DNA from: CAG-791 sp002449595
Lineage (GTDB): Bacteria; Bacillota; Clostridia; Lachnospirales; Lachnospiraceae
Length of the DNA: 37,636 nt
Assembly: GCA_946539855.1 (NCBI GenBank)
Contig: CAMNHV010000018.1
Span: 1-37,636 of the forward strand
Reading direction: 5' to 3'
Positions 7,746 through 14,159 of the stretch are shown here, piece by piece (positions within the stretch are counted from its first letter, which is position 1; each line of letters begins with the position of its first letter). The position numbers and the translations under genes are program-made. The notes under the pieces were generated by a model, which did no database searches, had not been told where the DNA came from, and saw only the letters and a program-made list of their open reading frames with translations.

Positions 7746-9273
7746 CGGATTCACCTCCCAGCCTGGTCATCATGAGACCGATCTCGTTTTTGTTCGTATC
7801 TTTCGCGTTTACGATGCCGCTCACGCGTCCTCCGCACAGGACCAGGATCCGGTCGCAGAGCGCTGTCATGACGTCGAGGTCCTCACCGACGAAGATGACT
7901 GCAACACCCTTTTCCTTCTGCTTGTTGATCAGGTCGTAGATCATGTAGGAGGAGTTGATGTCGAGTCCGCGCACCGCGTAGGCGGTCAGGAGCACGGTCG
8001 GGGCGGAAGAGATCTCGCGGCCGACGAGCACCTTCTGGACGTTGCCGCCGGACAGGAGCCGGACGGGCGTCGCGACGGAGGGCGTCACGACCTCGAGTTC
8101 ATCGACGACCTTTTCCGCGAGATGGTGCGGCGCCTTGCGGTCCGTGTAGGTGTGCGGGCCGTTGCGGAAGGAGCGGAGCATCATGTTGTCGGTCAGGTCC
8201 ATGTTGGCGACGAGGCCCATGCCGAGGCGGTCCTCCGGGACGAAGGAGAGGGCGACGCCCATCTCCGCGATCTGCAGGGGATCCTTGCCGATCAGTTCTT
8301 CCTCGGTGCCGTCGTCTTCGTAGTAAGTGATGTTGCCCTTCTCAACGGGCTGGAGGCCGGCGATCGCTTCCAGAAGCTCCTTCTGGCCGCTGCCGGAGAT
8401 GCCCGCGATGCCCAGGATCTCGCCGGAGCGGGCGGAGAAGGTGACGTCCGCGAGCTTTAAGATGCCGTCCTCGGTACGGACGGTGAGGCCGCTCACTTTC
8501 AGGCGGCGCTTCGTGTCGTGGGGCTCCGGACGGTTGATGTTGAGCGCGACGGAGTGACCGACCATCATGTTCGTCATTTCCTGCGCGTTCGTGTCTCTTG
8601 TCATCATCTCGCCGATGTACTCGCCGTGGCGAAGGACCGCCACGCGGTCGGAGAGTTCCTCGACCTCGTTCATCTTGTGGGTGATGATGACGATCGCCTT
8701 CCCGGCGTCGCGCATGTTGCGAAGCACGGTAAAGAGTTTTTCCGTCTCCTGCGGTGTGAGGACGGCGGTCGGCTCGTCGAGGATCAGGATGTCGGCGCCG
8801 CGGTAGAGGATCTTGACGATCTCGACCGTCTGCTTCTGCGAGACGGACATGTCGTAGATCTTCTGCATCGGGTCGATCTCGAAGCCGTAGGTCTTGCAGA
8901 TCGTGCGGATCTTCTCGGCGGCCGCGTTCAGGTTCAGACGGCCGGGCTCCTTGAGGCCGAGGATGATGTTCTCGGTCGCGGTCATCACGTCGACGAGGCG
9001 GTAGTGCTGGTGGATCATGCCGATCCCGTAGTCGAACGCCTCGCGGGGAGAGCCGATGGAGACTTCCTTTCCGTCAATGAAGATCTGTCCCTTGTCCGGG
9101 TAATAGATGCCGGAAAGCATGTTCATCAGGGTCGTCTTTCCGCTGCCGTTCTCGCCGAGAAGAGCGAGGATCTCGCCGCGGCGGATCGTGAGGTTCACGT
9201 CCTTGTTCGCGGTGACGGAGCCGAAAGTCTTGGTTATGCCGCGCAGTTCGACGGCAGTCTTGAGATTGTCCAT
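7738..9273 (-). CDS. Nucleoside ABC transporter ATP-binding protein with two ATPase domains (NupO-like)
   Basis: Duplicated ABC ATPase, 511 residues, energising the BMP importer from the cytosolic face. Domain 1 has Walker A LLGENGSGKTTLMN, signature SVSQKQTVEI and Walker B ILILDEPTAVL. Domain 2 is degenerate, as usual for sugar and nucleoside importers of this class. Its Walker A is GIAGISGSGQKELLEA, lacking the GK[ST] core. Its signature is LLSGGNVQKVLVGRE and its Walker B region reads TVLLTAYAVRGLDI, without the DEP motif or the usual PTRGLD. The switch region VGEDLD retains Glu-Asp where His is expected. The ribosome binding site is AGAAGG. It is separated from the upstream BMP gene by 140 bases holding a hairpin and overlaps the downstream permease gene. 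Confidence 0.93.
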   Translation of the reverse strand: MDNLKTAVELRGITKTFGSVTANKDVNLTIRRGEILALLGENGSGKTTLMNMLSGIYYPDKGQIFIDGKEVSIGSPREAFDYGIGMIHQHYRLVDVMTATENIILGLKEPGRLNLNAAAEKIRTICKTYGFEIDPMQKIYDMSVSQKQTVEIVKILYRGADILILDEPTAVLTPQETEKLFTVLRNMRDAGKAIVIITHKMNEVEELSDRVAVLRHGEYIGEMMTRDTNAQEMTNMMVGHSVALNINRPEPHDTKRRLKVSGLTVRTEDGILKLADVTFSARSGEILGIAGISGSGQKELLEAIAGLQPVEKGNITYYEDDGTEEELIGKDPLQIAEMGVALSFVPEDRLGMGLVANMDLTDNMMLRSFRNGPHTYTDRKAPHHLAEKVVDELEVVTPSVATPVRLLSGGNVQKVLVGREISSAPTVLLTAYAVRGLDINSSYMIYDLINKQKEKGVAVIFVGEDLDVMTALCDRILVLCGGRVSGIVNAKDTNKNEIGLMMTRLGGESDD

Positions 9274-9353
9274 AAGAACCTTCTTATCCTTGAAACTGGT
9301 GTGATCCGTTCCGATCAGCCTGCGTCCGCGCGGGACACCGGTTCATCGGAAAG

Positions 9354-9390
9354 CGGAAAGCCTCGGGGTTTGATCCTCCGGGGCTTTCCG
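9354..9390. other. Intergenic hairpin between BMP lipoprotein and ATPase genes
   Basis: Bases 9354-9368 pair with 9376-9390 around a 7-base loop, giving 15 pairs on the plus strand if two G-U pairs are allowed. In the minus-strand operon message the outer nine pairs remain and two inner pairs become A-C mismatches. No T tract follows on either strand, so it is not a standard terminator. A role as an mRNA-stabilising or partial stop element lowering ATPase expression relative to the binding protein is inference. Confidence 0.6.
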
Positions 9391-9413
9391 TAAAATTCAA
9401 TGTGTACCTGTGA

Positions 9414-10676
9414 TCAGAACGCAGTGTCGAGCAGCGTGATGCCGTCGATCTGAACGTCGAAGTAAGGAGCGGAGCGGTACTCGGACTCGTGGAAATAGCC
9501 ATCCGCGATCGCTTCGGTATCCGGCGTGTAGTCAGGATCGGTGTCGACGTCAGCCATGTAGCTCTCGAACGCCTCGCCGCCGACCGTGATGGCGGACGCG
9601 TCGAAGACGTGGATCTTGCCGGCCTGGAGGTCAGCCTTAGCCTGCTCAAGCGCTTCCGCAGTGCCTTCCGCGGGAGCCTTCTCGCCGAGATCCGTCAGCT
9701 CGACGGAACCGGTCTCGATGTTGCCGCACCAGTCGGTGTCGATCGGCTCGCCTGCAGCAACCTGGCCGATGATGTACTCATAGTAAGGAGCCCAGTTGAT
9801 GCGGGAGGAGATGATGAATGTGTTCGGGCATGCCGCAACAGTGCTGCCGTTGTAGGAGACGTTCGGGACACCTGCGGTCTCGCAGGCAGTAGGAGCGCCC
9901 ATGGAGTCCGCGTGCTGGCTGATCAGGACGCAGCCGTCGTTGATGAGGTTGGTCGCGCCTTCCTTTTCAGCGATCTCGTCATACCAGGAACCGGTGAAGG
10001 TAACTTCCATGGTAGCGGTCGGGCAGACAGAGCGTGCGCCGAGGAAGAAGGAAGTGTAACCGGAGATAACTTCTGCGTAAGTGAAAGCGCCGACGTAGCC
10101 GATCTTGGCTTCTTCAGCGGTGATCTCACCGGCTTCGATCATCTCGTTCAGCTTCATGCCAGCAGCGACGCCGGCGAGATAGCGGCCTTCATAGATGGTC
10201 GCGAACGCGTTGTGGTAGTTGTCAAGGCCTTCGGTGTGCGCCCTGGTACCGGTCGCGTGGCAGAACTGCACGTCCGGATATTCCTTGGCGGCCTGGATCA
10301 TGTAGTCTTCATGGCCGAAAGAATCAGCGAAGACGATGTTGCAGCCGGCATCCGCCATCTCGCAGGCAGTGTCATAGCACTCCTGGCCCTCGGGGATGTT
10401 GGTGCGGATCTGGTACTCGACGCCAAGCTTCTCGCAGGCTTCCTTCGCAGCGTTGATGAAGTTGAGGTCGTAAGTGGAGTTCTCATCGTGAAGGGTGATG
10501 AAACCGATCTTGACGGAAGACACGTCGCCTTCAGCGGGCGCTTCAGCTTCAGCTTCGCCTTCAGCCTCGGCCTCAGCGGCGGGAGCAGCAGCGGGAGCGG
10601 CGGAAGTCGACGCACAGGCTGCGAGCGTGCAGACGGTCATGACCGCTGCAAGCAGTACACATAACTTTTTCTTCAT
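9414..10676 (-). CDS. BMP-family substrate-binding lipoprotein (purine nucleoside binding)
   Basis: Extracellular substrate receptor of the ABC importer, anchored by lipid. The N-terminus is a classical lipoprotein signal, with a Lys-rich start, a hydrophobic core and lipobox LAAC ending at C21. It is followed by an Ala/Glu-rich linker to about residue 55. The mature domain starts VKIGFITLHDENSTYDLNF and contains the BMP/PnrA-like pattern of alternating strands and helices. Length (420) is a little above the usual 350 because of the linker and a C-terminal extension. The ribosome binding site AGGAGG is near-perfect, fitting the high expression binding proteins need. BMP proteins bind purine nucleosides in characterised cases (PnrA, NupN); the neighbouring xpt supports that. 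Confidence 0.92.
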   Translation of the reverse strand: MKKKLCVLLAAVMTVCTLAACASTSAAPAAAPAAEAEAEGEAEAEAPAEGDVSSVKIGFITLHDENSTYDLNFINAAKEACEKLGVEYQIRTNIPEGQECYDTACEMADAGCNIVFADSFGHEDYMIQAAKEYPDVQFCHATGTRAHTEGLDNYHNAFATIYEGRYLAGVAAGMKLNEMIEAGEITAEEAKIGYVGAFTYAEVISGYTSFFLGARSVCPTATMEVTFTGSWYDEIAEKEGATNLINDGCVLISQHADSMGAPTACETAGVPNVSYNGSTVAACPNTFIISSRINWAPYYEYIIGQVAAGEPIDTDWCGNIETGSVELTDLGEKAPAEGTAEALEQAKADLQAGKIHVFDASAITVGGEAFESYMADVDTDPDYTPDTEAIADGYFHESEYRSAPYFDVQIDGITLLDTAF

Positions 10677-10740
10677 AAGTATCCTCCTATTGCAAATGCA
10701 GTACAGTATCTATTTCGACGGGATAGATGAGTTATCCCGG

Positions 10741-10800
10741 GGAAACCTCAGTTAAAAGGAGCTCAGTCGCGGAGAGCTCAGCAGCAGGAACCTCAGTCGC
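10741..10800. repeat. Four 15-bp degenerate tandem repeats containing in-frame stop codons of xpt
   Basis: The core CTCAG recurs at 10747, 10762, 10777 and 10792, an exact 15-base period. Read on the minus strand in the xpt frame the units are GAC TGA, TGC TGA, GAC TGA and AAC TGA, so the stop codon is repeated four times five codons apart. The array fills half the gap between xpt and the BMP gene. Confidence 0.85.
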
Positions 10801-11365
10801 AGAAAGTGATCTCGGTGTCGGTCATGCTCTCGATCATCGCGAGCGATTCAATACGGAGCCCGCCTGCGCGCAGTTCGTCGCCGCCGCCCTGGAACTTCTT
10901 CTCGATCGCGACCGCCGCGCCGACAAGCTCCGCGCCGGACTGGTTCACGAGATCGACGAGGCCGCGGAGGGCGTTGCCATTGGCGAGGAAGTCATCCACG
11001 AGAAGCACGCGGTCCGTCGGCATGAGATAATCCCTGCTCACGACGACCTGGTAATCGGTTCCGTGGGTGAAAGAGTGGACGGTAGTCGTGTAAGTGCTGC
11101 CGTCGACGTTGCTTGTGCGATGCTTTTTCGCGAAGACGAACGGGATGTGCATGGAAATGCCGGCCGCTGCTGCGAGCGCGATCCCGCTGGATTCGATGGT
11201 CAGGATCTTGGTCACCTGGTCATCTGCGAAGAGAGTTGCGATCTCGTCGCCGATCTCCTTCATGAACTCAGAGTTGACCTGCTGGTTCAGGAAGCTTCCG
11301 ACCTTCAGGATCCCTCCGGGCAGTACCGTGCCCTCCTGCAGGATCATTTCTTTCATCCGCTGCAT
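10793..11365 (-). CDS. xpt: Xanthine phosphoribosyltransferase
   Basis: Salvages xanthine to XMP using PRPP, in the cytosol. The 190-residue protein matches Xpt across its whole length: EEG-type N-terminus (KEMILQEGTVLPGG), LKVGSFLNQQVN, TIESSGIALAAAAG, the FAKKHRTS stretch, and the PRPP loop VLLVDDFLANGNALRGLV. The start at 11365 aligns with the usual N-terminus; AAAGG lies 10 to 11 bases upstream. It heads a same-strand series of xpt, BMP lipoprotein, ATPase and two permeases, so uptake and salvage of purines are probably co-expressed. A good promoter lies at 11505-11533 and leaves a leader of about 130 bases. I found no match to the purine riboswitch core in that leader. Confidence 0.95.
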   Translation of the reverse strand: MQRMKEMILQEGTVLPGGILKVGSFLNQQVNSEFMKEIGDEIATLFADDQVTKILTIESSGIALAAAAGISMHIPFVFAKKHRTSNVDGSTYTTTVHSFTHGTDYQVVVSRDYLMPTDRVLLVDDFLANGNALRGLVDLVNQSGAELVGAAVAIEKKFQGGGDELRAGGLRIESLAMIESMTDTEITFCD

Positions 11366-11438
11366 AAGCTGCGCCTTTCCGAATCAGCGGGGAAGAGGAC
11401 GGTGCTGTTCCTGCGCCGTGCCATCTGCCGCAGATCAT

Positions 11439-11466
11439 GAATTACATATATAAGATGTAGGAATTC
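11439..11466 (-). other. Inverted repeat in the xpt leader
   Basis: GAATTACAT (11439-11447) pairs with ATGTA-GGA-ATTC (11455-11466), nine base pairs with a three-base bulge around an AT-rich loop. It lies inside the predicted untranslated leader of xpt and might be a regulatory hairpin or operator. Function unknown. Confidence 0.5.
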
Positions 11467-11504
11467 GTGGCTAAAACAAAGAAGACGGGTGTTTTATGCG
11501 TTCG

Positions 11505-11533
11505 ATGTTAAACGTAATCCCACCCAATGTCAA
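11505..11533 (-). promoter_or_regulatory. Promoter for the xpt-nucleoside transporter unit
   Basis: On the minus strand a perfect -35 TTGACA (11533-11528), a 17-base spacer, and -10 TAACAT (11510-11505, 4 of 6). The -35 is part of an 8-bp inverted repeat, CAATGTCA (11525-11532) and TGACATTG (11553-11560), with 20 bases between, a possible operator. Transcription should start near 11498. Confidence 0.65.
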
Positions 11534-11603
11534 TGAAGCAAAATCCTTTTTGTGACATTGCGCAGAACAGCGTAGTCAATCCACTGAATTTTGTGAAAAT
11601 TGA

Positions 11604-12803
11604 TCATTGATTTATCACCGCGGGAGGAAGATAGTCCTCGAAATCCGCTTTTTCCAGAGTGTTGAGCAGCTCGTCGGACACGTCCTCCTGCTCGGAGATG
11701 CGGGTCGCCTGGTTGGTCACGACCGCCTCGAAGAGATTGCGCATTTCCCGGGCATTCGCGAAGTTTTCGTCCTTGTAGAGCACCTTGTGCAGGATGATCG
11801 CGCGGAGCGCCTTGTCGGCCTCCTCCGTCAGCGTGTAGCCGTACTTTTTGCAGCTGAGCATGAAGATCTGGTACAGCTCCTCCTGGGTGTAGTCCTTGAA
11901 CTCGATATATTTATTGAAGCGCGACTTCAGGCCCGGATTGCTGTTGATGAAAGTCTCCATGAGATCCGTGTAGCCGGCGACGATCACGACGAAGTCGTCG
12001 CGGTGGTCCTCCATGGCCTTTAAGATCGTGTCGATCGCCTCCTGCCCGTAGTCGTTGCCTTCCTTCGCGAGCGCATAAGCCTCATCGATGAAAAGGATTC
12101 CCCCCAGCGCCTCCTGGATCTTCGCCTGCGTCTTGACGGCGGTCTGGCCGACGTAACCCGCCACCAGCCCGGAGCGGTCGACCTCGACGAGCTGTCCCTT
12201 CGAGAGGACGCCGATCTCCTTGTAGAGCCGCGCGAGGATGCGCGCGATCGTCGTCTTGCCGGTGCCGGGATTGCCGGTGAACACGAGGTGGAGAGAGACG
12301 GGGACCGACTTGCTTCCCTTCTCGGCGCGCAGCTTCTGGATCTTCATGAAGCTGACGAGCTCCTTCACGTCCTTCTTGATGTCCTCGAGTCCGATCAGCT
12401 CATTCAGTTCTTCCATGCCGGACTTCTCCGGCTCGGCGTTCTTCTTCGCCTGCTCGGCAGCGGTCGCCGCGGCCGTCTGTTCCGCGTCGAAAGAGGAGAC
12501 CGCGGACGCACCGCTGTTCGTTCCAGCGGAAGCGGAGTTCCCCGCCGTGCCGGTCTTCAGCATGATCTCATCCAGCTTCGCGAGCGTGACGGCCGCGTCC
12601 CGGATCTCCTGCGGCACAGCGCCGGAGAGAGCGGCGCCGTCCTTCGGGTCCTTGCTGCCTCTCGCGTGAAGCGCATCGAGCTCCTTTTCGAGCTCCTCGA
12701 TGCCGCCCTTCTTCAGAAGATCTTTGTAGGCATCGTCATTGGATCCGAAAAAGTCCTTCGCCACCGAATCAAAAATATCGTCGAAACCGCTGGGATTTGC
12801 CAT
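11604..12803 (-). CDS. CbbX/SpoVK-like AAA+ ATPase
   Basis: Cytosolic AAA+ remodelling ATPase of 399 residues. Residues 1-130 are a low-complexity Ala/Glu/Lys/Gly-rich region without a recognised domain. The AAA+ core follows: LIGLEDIKKDVKELVSF leading in, Walker A GNPGTGKT at 177-184, pore loop AGYVGQT near 215-221, Walker B ILFIDE at 236-241, sensor-1 region VVIVAGYTD, arginine finger in LKSRFNKYIEF and sensor 2 in ANAREMRNLFE. The family includes SpoVK of sporulating Firmicutes, CbbX (Rubisco activase) and the EccA ATPases of type VII secretion. None of those partners is in this window, so the client is unknown. AAAGGA precedes the start. It appears to be a single-gene unit. Confidence 0.88.
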   Translation of the reverse strand: MANPSGFDDIFDSVAKDFFGSNDDAYKDLLKKGGIEELEKELDALHARGSKDPKDGAALSGAVPQEIRDAAVTLAKLDEIMLKTGTAGNSASAGTNSGASAVSSFDAEQTAAATAAEQAKKNAEPEKSGMEELNELIGLEDIKKDVKELVSFMKIQKLRAEKGSKSVPVSLHLVFTGNPGTGKTTIARILARLYKEIGVLSKGQLVEVDRSGLVAGYVGQTAVKTQAKIQEALGGILFIDEAYALAKEGNDYGQEAIDTILKAMEDHRDDFVVIVAGYTDLMETFINSNPGLKSRFNKYIEFKDYTQEELYQIFMLSCKKYGYTLTEEADKALRAIILHKVLYKDENFANAREMRNLFEAVVTNQATRISEQEDVSDELLNTLEKADFEDYLPPAVINQ

Positions 12804-12840
12804 GATTTTCCTTTCAAGCTGGGATAATGATTTTCTTTGC

Positions 12841-12892
12841 GTGGTGCGGAATTGCTGCCTTGCCGGGAATGCACTGTTTCCTGGTGCACCAC
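12841..12892 (-). other. Palindromic leader region upstream of the AAA+ gene
   Basis: The 281-base gap 12804-13084 has no credible gene. It holds a perfect 10-base palindrome TGGTGCACCA (12882-12891), and the arms GTGGTGC (12841-12847) and GCACCAC (12886-12892) form a wider inverted repeat. This could be an operator or leader hairpin for the AAA+ gene. The remainder shows only the AEC promoter candidate. Confidence 0.35.
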
Positions 12893-13071
12893 GAGTGTCT
12901 GATTCTTATTTTGTCGGGATACCGTAATTAAGTTTACAACACACGGGGGTGGGATGCCATACTTGGGAAATTAAAACATTATGTAGGAAGGGATGCATGA
13001 GGAGAGAGAAAGAACGGCCGGGTCGAAGCATAAACGGGAGAAACTGCACTGGATTGAGCGGCGAAAGCAGG

Positions 13072-13077
13072 TATAAT
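13072..13077 (+). promoter_or_regulatory. Consensus -10 element implying a leaderless AEC transporter mRNA
   Basis: A perfect TATAAT lies at 13072-13077, eight bases before the ATG at 13085. Transcription starting seven to eight bases downstream would begin at or next to the A of the start codon. The -35 (TGGATT at 13049-13054, 17-base spacer) is weak, 3 of 6. Confidence 0.5.
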
Positions 13078-13084
13078 AAAAAAT

Positions 13085-14068
13085 ATGGAAAATTTGATGT
13101 TTAGTTTAAATGCAACGATGCCGGTATTCCTCCTGATGGCGGCGGGATACCTGATGCGCCTTGCGGGGCTCATCGACCTGAATTTTGCCGGTTATATGAA
13201 CCGGTTCGTATTTCAGGTGGCGCTGCCGCTCATGCTTTTCCGGCAGATCGCGACGGCCCACTTCCTGGACGTGTGGGACACGAAGTTCTTCCTGTTCTGC
13301 TTCCTGTCGACGATCGCGGCGGTCGTACTGTGCGCGCTGATCTCCCTGTTCGCGGTGAAGAAGCACGAGCGGGGCGAGTTCATTCAGGCCTCCTACCGCG
13401 CCTCGCAGGCGCTGCTCGCGACGGTCTACATCGCGAACATGTACGGGGAGAGCGGAACCACGGTGCCGATCATGATCATCGGCAGCGTCCCGCTTTACAA
13501 TGTCCTGGCAGTGATGGCGCTGACCCTTTTCCCGGGGACGGAGAGCGGGGAAGCTGCCGGGGCCGGGGATGCGAAGTCCGGCGGCATCGACTGCGCGCTC
13601 GTGTTGAAGATCGCGAAGGGCATCATCACGAACCCGCTCATTCTCTTCATAATGTTCGGCATCGTCTGGTCGCTGCTTGGGCTGCCGACCGGCGGGATTC
13701 CGGACAAAACGCTTTCCAGCATCACGCAGCTCGCGACGCCGATGGGACTCCTCGGCATGGGCGCGACGCTCGACCCGAAAAAGGTCTCCGGAGAGCTGAA
13801 GAATGCGCTGATCGCCACCTTCCTCAAGCTCGTCGGCCTCGTTGCGGTCTTTCTGCCGATTGCGGCCGCGCTCGGCTTCCGGAATGAGCAGCTCGCGACG
13901 ATCCTCGTCATGCTCGGGGCGCCGACGACCGTGTCGAGCTACGTGATGGCCCGCAACATGGGACACGAAGGGACGCTGACGTCGAATACCGTCGTTCTCA
14001 CGACGCTGCTCAGCGCGTTTACGCTGACGTTCTGGATCTGGCTGCTCCGGACGATCGGCCTGATATAG
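13085..14068 (+). CDS. AEC family transporter (auxin efflux carrier / malate permease type)
   Basis: Polytopic carrier of 327 residues with about ten predicted spans in two five-helix halves. The N-terminus, LNATMPVFLLMAAGYLMRLAGLI, and the central GLPTGGIPDKTLSSITQLATPMGLLGMG are typical of AEC proteins, including the Pro-containing broken-helix region. Bacterial relatives export or exchange small organic acids such as malate or malonate, or amino acids. The substrate here cannot be read from sequence. The chosen start lacks a normal ribosome binding site; the consensus -10 sits eight bases upstream, suggesting leaderless initiation. A second ATG at 13097 has only a weak GGA ahead of it. The stop is followed by four 19-bp repeats, then the alpha-galactosidase gene. 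Confidence 0.88.
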   Translation: MENLMFSLNATMPVFLLMAAGYLMRLAGLIDLNFAGYMNRFVFQVALPLMLFRQIATAHFLDVWDTKFFLFCFLSTIAAVVLCALISLFAVKKHERGEFIQASYRASQALLATVYIANMYGESGTTVPIMIIGSVPLYNVLAVMALTLFPGTESGEAAGAGDAKSGGIDCALVLKIAKGIITNPLILFIMFGIVWSLLGLPTGGIPDKTLSSITQLATPMGLLGMGATLDPKKVSGELKNALIATFLKLVGLVAVFLPIAAALGFRNEQLATILVMLGAPTTVSSYVMARNMGHEGTLTSNTVVLTTLLSAFTLTFWIWLLRTIGLI

Positions 14069-14072
14069 CATA

Positions 14073-14148
14073 GACACCTGAATTAAGTACGGACACATAG
14101 ATTCAACGACGACACCTAAATTCAGCACAGACACCTGAAGTTTTGAAA
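14073..14148. repeat. Four degenerate 19-bp tandem repeats between AEC and alpha-galactosidase genes
   Basis: GACACC/A recurs at 14073, 14092, 14111 and 14130, an exact 19-base period. The units are GACACCTGAATTAAGTACG, GACACATAGATTCAACGAC, GACACCTAAATTCAGCACA and GACACCTGAAGTTTTGAAA. The array starts five bases after the AEC stop codon and ends at the ribosome binding site of the next gene. It is not a multiple of three and is non-coding. Confidence 0.92.
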
Positions 14149-14159
14149 GGAGATCCACA

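Noticed and set aside
11366..11500. Purine riboswitch upstream of xpt
   Set aside because: The conserved core of the class could not be found on the minus strand; only unrelated hairpins are present.
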